A stretch of 5,140 nucleotides of DNA, taken from NCBI GenBank assembly GCA_003511785.1, contig DOIS01000033.1, positions 1-5,140 on the forward strand, read 5' to 3'. This stretch comes from Paracoccaceae bacterium (GTDB taxonomy: Bacteria > Pseudomonadota > Alphaproteobacteria > Rhodobacterales > Rhodobacteraceae). Below are positions 1 to 5,140 of the stretch, in pieces. Every line of letters starts with the position of its first letter. The first letter of the stretch is position 1. Made by a program: the position numbers and the translations under genes. The notes under the pieces were generated by a model, which saw only the letters and a program-made list of their open reading frames with translations, made no database searches and had not been told where the DNA came from.

Positions 1-1605
1 GCAGGAGTGCACGAAGGCACGCGCCTCTTCCTCCATCTCGGCAAAGAGCGCGGCTACCGCGACGGGATCGAAATCCGACAGGCGCATGAACTCGGAGCGG
101 TTGGCTTCGAAGCTGAAGGGCGCGCGCAGGAAGCCGATGGCCGAGCCGACGCCCGCGCCCACCGGCACCAGCAGCCGGTCGATGCCCAGTTTCTCGCAAA
201 GCCGCGCGGCATGGAGCGGCGCGGCACCGCCGAAGGCGATCATGGTATAGGTCGAGAGATCCTCGCCATTCTCGACGGCGTGCACGCGCGCCGCATTGGC
301 CATGTTCTCGTCCACCACCTCGGCCACGCCCCAGGCGGCCTCGGTCGTCCCCATCTCCAGTTGGTCGCCCAGATGCGCGGCCAGCGCCGCCTCGGACCGC
401 TCGGGATGGAGCGTGATCGACCCGCCTGCGAAGCGCGCGGGGTCGAGCCGTCCCAGCACCAGGTCGGCATCGGTCACGGCGGGCCTCTCGCCGCCGCGCC
501 CGTAGCAGGCAGGGCCGGGCTCGGACCCCGCGCTTTCGGGCCTGACCTGAATCCGGTTCATCACGTCCACATGCGCCAGCGAGCCGCCGCCCGCACCGAT
601 TTCCACCATGTCGATGACCGGGATCGAGATCGGCATGCCCGACCCCTTCTTGAACCGATAGCTGCGCGCCACCTCGAACACCCGCGCCGTTTTGGGTGCG
701 TGGTTGCGGATCAGGCAGATCTTGGCCGTGGTCCCGCCCATGTCGAAACTCAGCACGCGGTCGAGCCCATGCTTCGCGGCCAGGTCGGCGGCAAAGACCG
801 CGCCGCCCGCCGGGCCGGACTCCACGAGACGCACGGGGAATTCCGCCGCGCTTTCGAGACTGATGATGCCGCCGCCGGAATGCATCAGTAAGACCGGGCA
901 ATCGGCCCCCTCCTGCGCCAGCCGTTCACGCAGACGGCGCAGATAGCTCTCCATCAGCGGCTTGATATAGGCGTTGGCGATGGTGGTGTTGAACCGCTCG
1001 TATTCGCGCATCTGCGGCGAGACCTCCGAACTGAGCGAAACCGAGACGCCCGGCAGCTTCTCGGCCAGCACCTCGCGGATCATGCGTTCATGGGCGGGGT
1101 TCACGTAGGAGTGCAAGAGCCCTACCGCGATGCTGTCATATCCCGCCTCGCCCAATTCCTCGGCCAGCGCCTCGATCTCGGCCCGCTCCAGCGGGATCAG
1201 CACGCGCCCCTTCGCCTCGACCCGCTCTCGCAGCACATAGCGGCGGTTGCGCGGCAGGAGCGGTTCGGGCAACACTAGGTTCAGGTCGTATTGCTCGAAC
1301 CGGCTCTCAGAACGCATCTCGATCACGTCGCGGAAGCCCTCGGTCGTGATCAGCGCGGTGCGCGCGCCGCGCCGTTCGATCAGCGCGTTGGTGGCCAGCG
1401 TCGTGCCGTGGATCACCTGGGCGATGTCGGCCGGCCGCAGCCCGGCCTTATCGCAGACGCGGTGCATCCCTTCGACGATGGCGTCTTCTGGGGCAGCATA
1501 GGTGGTCAGGACCTTGGTCGAGACCCGGCCCTGCGGGCTCTCCAGAACCACGTCGGTGAACGTCCCGCCAATATCCACGCCCAGCCGGGCCTGTGCCGTG
1601 CTCAT
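1..1605 (-). CDS. hyuA: Hydantoinase/oxoprolinase family protein, subunit A (HyuA-like), C-terminus missing
   Basis: The minus frame is open from ATG at 1605 to the left edge, giving 535 codons; family members are usually about 680-700 residues, so roughly the last fifth lies outside. Seen: an N-terminal nucleotide-binding signature GVDIGGTFTD (residues 9-18), HGTTLATNALIER from residue 66, a second phosphate-binding motif DMGGTT from residue 288, and IGAGGGS at 336-342, followed by EPGPACYG. These are hallmarks of the ASKHA-fold HyuA/5-oxoprolinase/acetone-carboxylase alpha group, which uses ATP to activate a cyclic amide or ketone and normally works in the cytoplasm with a HyuB partner. A hyuB gene is expected just beyond the left edge but is not visible. 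GGAG six bases before the ATG supports the start. It is divergent from a LysR gene, the likely regulator. The substrate (N-methylhydantoin, 5-oxoproline or other) cannot be assigned. Confidence -1.
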   Translation of the reverse strand, partial: MSTAQARLGVDIGGTFTDVVLESPQGRVSTKVLTTYAAPEDAIVEGMHRVCDKAGLRPADIAQVIHGTTLATNALIERRGARTALITTEGFRDVIEMRSESRFEQYDLNLVLPEPLLPRNRRYVLRERVEAKGRVLIPLERAEIEALAEELGEAGYDSIAVGLLHSYVNPAHERMIREVLAEKLPGVSVSLSSEVSPQMREYERFNTTIANAYIKPLMESYLRRLRERLAQEGADCPVLLMHSGGGIISLESAAEFPVRLVESGPAGGAVFAADLAAKHGLDRVLSFDMGGTTAKICLIRNHAPKTARVFEVARSYRFKKGSGMPISIPVIDMVEIGAGGGSLAHVDVMNRIQVRPESAGSEPGPACYGRGGERPAVTDADLVLGRLDPARFAGGSITLHPERSEAALAAHLGDQLEMGTTEAAWGVAEVVDENMANAARVHAVENGEDLSTYTMIAFGGAAPLHAARLCEKLGIDRLLVPVGAGVGSAIGFLRAPFSFEANRSEFMRLSDFDPVAVAALFAEMEEEARAFVHSC

Positions 1606-1679
1606 GTCGCGCTCCGCCTTGTTCGGAGCAGGTTAACCGGCGTGGAAGATCGGTTCCAATTATTTAAATGGATTGAAAG

Positions 1680-1697
1680 GATCAGATTTTTCTGATC
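1680..1697. promoter_or_regulatory. Perfect inverted repeat in the hyuA-lysR divergent control region
   Basis: GATCAGA, a TTTT spacer, then TCTGATC form a perfect 7-bp inverted repeat ending 11 bases before the LysR start codon. It lies in the 103-bp gap between the divergent starts, next to an AT-rich patch (about 1657-1690) that stands out from the GC-rich surroundings. A second, looser repeat, AACCG-N11-CGGTT, is at 1635-1655. LysR-family proteins commonly bind interrupted palindromes in such gaps and repress their own gene, so an operator role is a reasonable inference. The spacing does not exactly fit the textbook T-N11-A box. A small RNA hairpin in the lysR leader is the alternative. 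I found no convincing -35/-10 pair for either gene. Confidence -1.
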
Positions 1698-1708
1698 ATG
1701 CAGATCGC

Positions 1709-2614
1709 ATGGGTCAGATCAATCTCAAGCAGCTCGCAGCCTTCGTGCAGGTCGCCGACCTGGGCAGTTTTCGCCGCGCGGCGGAGCGGCTCAACACCAC
1801 GCAGCCGAACATCTCGGCCCGCATCGCGGGGCTGGAGGACAGGATCGGACAGCGATTGATGGATCGCGACGCGGGATCGGTGCGCCTGACGCCGACCGGA
1901 CGCCAGCTTTTGTTCAAGGCACGCGCGGTGCTCGACGCGATGGAGGACTTCATCGACAGCGCAGACGCTCCCGGCCTGTTCCAGGGGGTCATTCGGCTGG
2001 GCGTGACCGAGATGATCGTGCATTCCTGGCTGGGGGCGCTGCTGTCGAAGCTGCGGGCGCGGTTTCCAGAGCTTCTGGTGGATCTGACGGTGGACCTGTC
2101 CACCAATCTCTCGGATGCGCTTTTCGAGCATGCGTTGGACCTGACGCTGCAAAGCGGCCCGTTCAGTCGCCCCAGTTCCGGGATGCTGGACCTGGGGGCC
2201 TATCCGATGGTCTGGGTGGCCGCGCCGGCGCTCGCCATGGGCGGGCGGGTGTTGTCGCTGGACGAGTTGGCCGCGCAACCGATCCTGACCCACGCCCGCC
2301 AGACCTTGCCGTTTCAACAGCTACAGACCCATGTGGCCCGCGCCAGACGCGCGCGGCTGGTGCCGTCGAGCAACTTCTCGGCCTGTCTGCGCATGACGCA
2401 TGAGGGGCTTGGCGTCGCCTGCCTGCCCTTGGCGATGGTTCGCGAGGAACTCGAAGCGGGGCGACTGGAGCGGTTGCGGTATTTGTGGGTGCCGGACGAT
2501 CTGAGGTTCGCGGCGCGGTTTCATCGCGATCGGGCTCCGCTCCCAGTCAGGGAAGCCGCTCGGATCGCACAGGAGGTATCGGCAAGCCATTCCGAGCGTT
2601 TCGAAGTCACGTAG
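1709..2614 (+). CDS. LysR-family transcriptional regulator
   Basis: The product is 301 residues, the usual size for the family. The N-terminal winged helix-turn-helix covers about residues 6-65. It begins LKQLAAFVQVADLGSF, has the recognition region around residues 20-40 (AAERLNTTQPNISARI), and is followed by GLEDRIGQRLMDR and the wing LTPTGRQLL. A linker helix follows, then a periplasmic-binding-protein-like effector domain from about residue 90 to the end (starting near RLGVTEMIVHSWL). The ATG at 1709 is chosen because it puts the HTH at the usual distance from the N-terminus; an in-frame TTG at 1673 would add 12 atypical residues and cover the inverted repeat. No strong Shine-Dalgarno precedes 1709. 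Divergence from the hyuA-like gene suggests it controls that operon in response to a substrate or product. The effector is unknown. Confidence -1.
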   Translation: MGQINLKQLAAFVQVADLGSFRRAAERLNTTQPNISARIAGLEDRIGQRLMDRDAGSVRLTPTGRQLLFKARAVLDAMEDFIDSADAPGLFQGVIRLGVTEMIVHSWLGALLSKLRARFPELLVDLTVDLSTNLSDALFEHALDLTLQSGPFSRPSSGMLDLGAYPMVWVAAPALAMGGRVLSLDELAAQPILTHARQTLPFQQLQTHVARARRARLVPSSNFSACLRMTHEGLGVACLPLAMVREELEAGRLERLRYLWVPDDLRFAARFHRDRAPLPVREAARIAQEVSASHSERFEVT

Positions 2615-2625
2615 GGGCCGGCGCC

Positions 2626-2934
2626 CTATGCAAGGACCGCGACGAGTAGGGCCAGTATCGCCAGCCCGGCGGCAATCCCCAGCCCGATGCCGAGGCGCCG
2701 GTTGGACGTGGTCTTCGTGCCTGGATTCCCCTTGTTCACCTCCGGGCGATCCCTCAGCCCGGCATCGCCGGGCCCGGCGGGCACCTCCCCCGTTTCGGGA
2801 TCGGGCCGGGCAGCTTGGCCATTGTCGTCCGACCCCGTGCCCGGCTTACGCGCCGTGTCATCCGTTGAGCCGGCTTGGCTATCGAGGCCTTTCGCCCTCT
2901 CGGCGAGCGGGTCCGAGCGGTCATGTTCGGGCAT
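2626..2934 (-). CDS. Small disordered protein with a C-terminal membrane segment; probable general-stress gene
   Basis: The product is 102 residues and I do not recognise a named family. Residues 1-80 are hydrophilic, rich in Asp, Glu, Pro and Gly, and look disordered. Residues 81-102 are a single hydrophobic helix (GIGLGIAAGLAILALLVAVLA) that ends at the C-terminus and is preceded by NRR. By the positive-inside rule this implies a tail-anchored protein with its N-terminal part in the cytoplasm. There is no signal peptide. The start is well supported by AGGAG six bases before the ATG. An exact EcfG-type promoter lies upstream on the same strand (2971-2996), with about 30 nt of leader, so stress induction by the EcfG sigma factor is likely. 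The gene ends 11 bases from the convergent lysR stop. The function is unknown; a membrane adaptor or envelope-stress role would be a guess. Confidence -1.
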   Translation of the reverse strand: MPEHDRSDPLAERAKGLDSQAGSTDDTARKPGTGSDDNGQAARPDPETGEVPAGPGDAGLRDRPEVNKGNPGTKTTSNRRLGIGLGIAAGLAILALLVAVLA

Positions 2935-2970
2935 GGTGTTCTCCTGTCGCGTGCGTCATTCTCCTTTATC

Positions 2971-2996
2971 AACGTCGAGGCCGATTTGATCGTTCC
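2971..2996 (-). promoter_or_regulatory. EcfG-type (general stress sigma) promoter for the small membrane protein gene
   Basis: On the minus strand GGAAC (2996-2992) is followed by exactly 17 bases and then CGTT (2974-2971). This matches the published consensus for alphaproteobacterial EcfG/SigT-type promoters (GGAAC-N16-17-CGTT) at every defined base. Transcription would start around 2964, leaving about 30 nt before the ATG at 2934 and including its AGGAG. Confidence is raised by the mirror-image promoter of identical spacing that drives the nepR-like gene on the other strand. Confidence -1.
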
Positions 2997-3080
2997 GCTT
3001 GCCTCGGGCTGCGTATGTGCCACCGCGAAACCATACAGCGCATCGCCAGGTCGCTTTCCTGATTTCCGTGCACCCTGCAT

Positions 3081-3106
3081 GGAACCAAGACGCCTTTGTC
3101 TGCGTT
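3081..3106 (+). promoter_or_regulatory. EcfG-type (general stress sigma) promoter for the nepR-like gene
   Basis: GGAAC (3081-3085), 17 bases, then CGTT (3103-3106) exactly match the EcfG promoter consensus; both elements also have the often-seen extensions GGAACC and CGTTT. The predicted transcription start is near 3112, about 34 nt before the nepR-like ATG. An EcfG promoter on an anti-EcfG gene is the known negative-feedback arrangement of the general stress response. Transcription may also run on into the FNT gene, since no separate promoter was found for it. Confidence -1.
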
Positions 3107-3145
3107 TGCTCCCTGTTGCGCACAAAAATGAAGCAGGTGATCAGG

Positions 3146-3331
3146 ATGCAACATGGACACAGACCGGTCCGTCAGGCGCGGCCCGAGCCGGGCACTGCGC
3201 CGGCCGATATCGACTCCAATCTCCGCACCGCATTCCGCGATGTGGGCGACGATGCGCCTTTGCCGGACAATTTGAGCGCGCTGCTGGCGCAGCTTGCGCA
3301 AACGCCCGCGCCCGAAAATCGCTCCGACTGA
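3146..3331 (+). CDS. nepR: NepR-like anti-sigma factor of the general stress response
   Basis: The product is 61 residues. The core from about residue 21 to 52 (IDSNLRTAFRDV, then PLPDNLSALLAQL) fits the NepR signature: an amphipathic helix with I-x-x-x-L-R/K-x-x-[YF]-x-[DE]-V, a short acidic loop, then P-[LVI]-P-D and a Leu-rich helix. NepR proteins bind and hold the EcfG sigma factor; under stress, phosphorylated PhyR takes NepR away and frees EcfG. The flanks (residues 1-20 and 53-61) are Pro/Ala/Arg-rich and probably disordered, as is usual for NepR. The ATG at 3146 is preferred because AGGTG lies about 6-8 bases upstream; an in-frame ATG at 3128 would add six residues and has no visible Shine-Dalgarno. 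Neither ecfG nor phyR is adjacent, which is unusual, so this may be a second NepR paralogue. The gene symbol reflects family, not proven orthology. Confidence -1.
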   Translation: MQHGHRPVRQARPEPGTAPADIDSNLRTAFRDVGDDAPLPDNLSALLAQLAQTPAPENRSD

Positions 3332-3454
3332 CCTGGAGTTTCGGATTGCCCTTTCCGGCGCGGGGTAAGGGCGCCGCGGCAGCACAATAGCCTTATCGGA
3401 CCGGGCGGCCCGTACGGCGCCGGTGCCTTCCTCACCCGCAACATGCGAGAGCCC

Positions 3455-4296
3455 ATGTCCAAAGAGCCGCAGAAGAAACACGAAAAGCATATCAGTGAGC
3501 ACGAGGTAGAGGCGATCGAGGCGCACGCGCCCATCACCGCCCCAGCCATTTTCGAAGCGATCCGCCGACAGGGCGAAACCGAACTGATGCGCCCGGTCTC
3601 GGCATTGTCGATGTCGGCGTTGATCGCCGGGATGGCACTGGGCTTTTCCGTGCTGGCCGAGGGCGTGCTGCGCGCTCACCTCCCGGACGCTCAATGGCGC
3701 CCGCTGATCGAGAGTTTCGGGTATTCGGTGGGTTTCATGCTGGTGATCCTGGGCCAGATGCAGCTTTTTACCGAGAACACGATCACCGCCGTCTGCCCGG
3801 TGCTGGACGAGCCCAGCCGCGCTGCCTTCGGCCGCCTTATGCGGCTGTGGTCCCTGGTGTTGCTGTTCAACGTCATCGGCGCGACGGGCTTCGGCTTCGT
3901 GCTTTGGGCCATGCAGGATATCCAGCCCGAGACGTGGGAGGCGGTCGAGGCACTCTCGATCGAGGCTGTCACCGGCGGGTGGTGGCCGACCTTGTTGAAG
4001 GGGATCGGGGCCGGCTGGCTGATTGCCGCGTTGGTCTGGGTGATGCCCAACGCCGAGAACACCAAGGTGGGGCTGATCGTGCTGATCACCTATCTCATTG
4101 CCTTGGCCGAGTTCGCCCATGTGGTGGCGGGCACCGCCGAGGCCAGTGCGCTGATGTTCGAGGGTATCCTGACGCCGGTCGAGGCCTACTGGGGATTCGT
4201 GACCCCTGCCATGATCGGCGATTCCCTGGGGGCACCGTGTTCTTCACCGTCCTTACCTGGACGCAGATCCGGGCCGAACTCGTCGAGGGCGCGTAA
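3455..4296 (+). CDS. YfdC-like formate/nitrite transporter (FNT) family membrane protein, frame broken near the C-terminus
   Basis: This is an FNT-family inner-membrane channel protein, closest in my recollection to E. coli YfdC, whose substrate is not established. A charged cytoplasmic N-terminus (residues 1-48) is followed by six predicted membrane segments, about 49-71, 86-113, 127-151, 176-197, 204-228 and 244-272. Family marks are LFTENTITAV from residue 104 (the broken-helix region) and FAHVVAG with His222, which aligns with the pore histidine of FocA. In the written sequence the frame is lost at the five-G run 4228-4232. With one added G the protein continues GGTVFFTVLTWTQIRAEL to TAA at 4294-4296, the expected family ending, about 280 residues. 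Read literally, the frame instead runs to 4399 with an alien polar tail. The start may be ATG 3455 or the in-frame ATG 3443; neither has a strong Shine-Dalgarno. It follows the nepR-like gene by 123 bp, with no EcfG promoter of its own, so it may be co-transcribed. Confidence -1.
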
Positions 4297-4331
4297 GGAG
4301 GATCGCGCGCGGCAGGGTTGTCACCATGCTT

Positions 4332-4356
4332 CGAACAAATGGCGGGAGCGGGCGTT
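4332..4356 (+). promoter_or_regulatory. Possible EcfG-type promoter for the SDR gene (one mismatch)
   Basis: CGAAC (4332-4336), 16 bases, then CGTT (4353-4356) differs from the EcfG consensus by one base in the -35 element and has the shorter permitted spacing. Transcription would start near 4362, about 30 nt before the SDR ATG, a leader of the same length as for the two exact EcfG promoters in this window. The -10 element overlaps the left arm of the inverted repeat at 4354-4378. This is weaker evidence than for the other two promoters. Confidence -1.
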
Positions 4357-4378
4357 GATGTGGCAACCCCACATCAAC
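4354..4378. repeat. Perfect 10-bp inverted repeat upstream of the SDR gene
   Basis: GTTGATGTGG, a five-base spacer CAACC, then CCACATCAAC form an exact inverted repeat ending two bases before the AGGAG ribosome binding site of the SDR gene. No T-tract follows, so it is not a standard intrinsic terminator. It could be an operator covering the -10 and start point of the candidate promoter at 4332-4356, or a leader hairpin affecting mRNA stability or ribosome access if transcription comes from further upstream, for example from the FNT gene. Confidence -1.
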
Positions 4379-4391
4379 CAAGGAGAGACCC

Positions 4392-5140
4392 ATGTCTGAA
4401 GACACCGGCTTCCCGCCGCAATCGCAGGGTCGGATGCCCGCTGACGAACACCGCATGGACCCTGCGCCCGATTATGAGCCGCGCCACCCCGGCGTGGGCA
4501 AGCTGCGCGGCAAGGTGGCCCTCATCACCGGCGGTGACAGTGGTATCGGGCGCGCCGTGGCCGTGCTTTTCGCCCGCGAGGGGGCGCATGTCGCCATTGC
4601 CTATCTCGACGAAGACCGCGACGCCGAGGAGACCCGCGCCCTTGTCGAACGCGAGGGCGCCGAAGCGCTCTTGATCCCGGGCGATCTGGGTAGAAAGGAC
4701 CATTGCTTGGAGGTCGCCCGCAAGGTGATCGACAAATGGAGCCGGATCGACATTCTGGTGAACAACGCCGCCCAGCAATGGATGGGCGCACCTTTCGAAG
4801 AGTTCGACGAGGCGCATCTGCGGCGCATCGTGGACAGCAACGTCATGGGGCCGTTCTTCATGACCCAGGCTGCGCTGCCGCATATCCCCGAGGGCGGGGC
4901 GATCATCAACACGACCTCGGTCAACGCCTTCAAGGGCAATGGCGGGCTCGTGGCCTATTCCACCACGCGCGGGGCCTCGCTTGCCTTCACGCGCTCGATG
5001 GCCGAACAACTGGCAGACAAGGGCATCCGCGTGAACGCGGTGGCGCCCGGACCGATCTGGACGCCTTTCATCCCCGGCAGCTTCCCCCCCCCGACAAGGT
5101 GGCCGAGTTTGGGCAGAACACACCCCTGGGTCGGGCCGGA
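4392..5140 (+). CDS. Short-chain dehydrogenase/reductase (YghA/YdaD type), C-terminus missing, frame broken at a C run
   Basis: A cytoplasmic NAD(P)-dependent SDR oxidoreductase of the subgroup with an N-terminal extension (residues 1-40, PPQSQGRMPADEHRMDPAPDY) seen in E. coli YghA and the Bacillus general stress proteins YdaD and YhdF; about 285-300 residues are expected. Seen: cofactor motif TGGDSGIG (46-53), NNAA (124-127), Asn150, Ser176, Tyr189, and VAPGPIWTPFIP (217-228). The usual YxxxK reads YSTTR, with Arg193 in place of the catalytic Lys. From the nine-C run at 5084-5092 the literal frame gives unrelated residues, while another frame gives DKVAEFGQNTPLGRAG, the expected family sequence. 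Restoring it needs one C more or two fewer; two fewer fits the family length best. AGGAG six bases before the ATG supports the start. The substrate is unknown. The subfamily and a candidate EcfG promoter point to stress induction. Confidence -1.
   Translation, partial: MSEDTGFPPQSQGRMPADEHRMDPAPDYEPRHPGVGKLRGKVALITGGDSGIGRAVAVLFAREGAHVAIAYLDEDRDAEETRALVEREGAEALLIPGDLGRKDHCLEVARKVIDKWSRIDILVNNAAQQWMGAPFEEFDEAHLRRIVDSNVMGPFFMTQAALPHIPEGGAIINTTSVNAFKGNGGLVAYSTTRGASLAFTRSMAEQLADKGIRVNAVAPGPIWTPFIPGSFPPPTRWPSLGRTHPWVGP

Noticed and set aside
7..891. Plus-strand open frame of 294 codons opposite hyuA
   Set aside because: The minus strand encodes a continuous HyuA-family protein; the plus frame is His/Arg-rich with no recognisable domain.
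1633..1656. GGAAC on the minus strand (1656-1652) as an EcfG promoter for hyuA
   Set aside because: At 16-17 bases downstream the sequence is TTAA/TAAC, not CGTT, so the -10 element is missing.
1673..1708. Upstream TTG start for the LysR gene
   Set aside because: It would add 12 residues unlike the family N-terminus and would place the inverted repeat inside the coding region; ATG 1709 gives the normal HTH position.
2447..2472. GGAAC inside lysR as an EcfG promoter
   Set aside because: No CGTT at the required spacing, and it lies within coding sequence.
3332..3454. Search for an own EcfG promoter or intrinsic terminator between the nepR-like and FNT genes
   Set aside because: No GGAAC-like element pairs with CGTT in this gap. 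The short CGGGC/GCCCG repeat near 3402-3412 has no usable loop or T-tract.
2969..4120. Long minus-strand open frame of 383 codons opposite the nepR-like and FNT genes
   Set aside because: It is antisense to well-recognised genes, its product is rich in His, Arg, Gln and Pro in the manner of GC-rich shadow frames, it shows no known domain, and it has no ribosome binding site.
4294..4358. AGGAGG just after the FNT stop and a 10-codon frame from ATG 4326 as a small leader gene
   Set aside because: The Shine-Dalgarno is more than 20 bases from the ATG and the peptide is short and unremarkable, so a chance occurrence is more likely.
4233..4399. The literal C-terminal tail of the FNT frame as a real extension
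   Set aside because: It replaces the conserved end of the last membrane helix with polar low-complexity residues and runs over the SDR start, while the expected ending exists in the adjacent frame.
4374..5123. Minus-strand open frame of 249 codons opposite the SDR gene
   Set aside because: The plus strand encodes a clear SDR with all family motifs; this frame is its low-complexity shadow.

Overview
The window looks like chromosomal DNA from an alphaproteobacterium, most plausibly a Rhodobacteraceae-type organism. It is strongly GC-rich, with long antisense shadow frames typical of such DNA. It carries a NepR-type anti-sigma factor gene and promoter elements that match the alphaproteobacterial EcfG (general stress response) consensus exactly. 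There are no RNA genes, CRISPR arrays, insertion sequences or phage genes that I can see.

Left part (1-2614): a hydantoinase/oxoprolinase-family subunit A gene (hyuA-like, minus strand, C-terminus cut by the left edge) is divergent from a LysR-family regulator gene (plus strand). The 103-bp gap between their starts holds an AT-rich patch and a perfect 7-bp inverted repeat. This is the classic layout of a LysR regulator controlling a neighbouring catabolic operon; the substrate cannot be read from the sequence.

Middle part (2626-3331): a minus-strand gene for a 102-residue disordered protein with a C-terminal membrane segment is divergent from a plus-strand gene for a 61-residue NepR-like protein. 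The shared 211-bp gap contains two back-to-back EcfG-type promoters. Each is GGAAC, 17 bases, CGTT, one per strand, and each lies about 30 nt of leader from its gene.

Right part (3455-5140): a YfdC-like formate/nitrite-transporter (FNT) family membrane protein is followed by an SDR oxidoreductase of the YghA/YdaD type, cut by the right edge. The SDR gene has a near-consensus EcfG promoter overlapping a perfect 10-bp inverted repeat just before its ribosome binding site. As written, both genes lose frame at a homopolymer (five G at 4228-4232; nine C at 5084-5092), and in each case the expected family sequence continues in another frame. Sequencing or assembly error is the simplest explanation.

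Taken together, 2626-5140 reads as a small general-stress-response island: a NepR-type regulator without adjacent phyR or ecfG genes, a membrane microprotein, an FNT channel and a stress-type SDR. The SDR carries Arg in place of the usual catalytic Lys.
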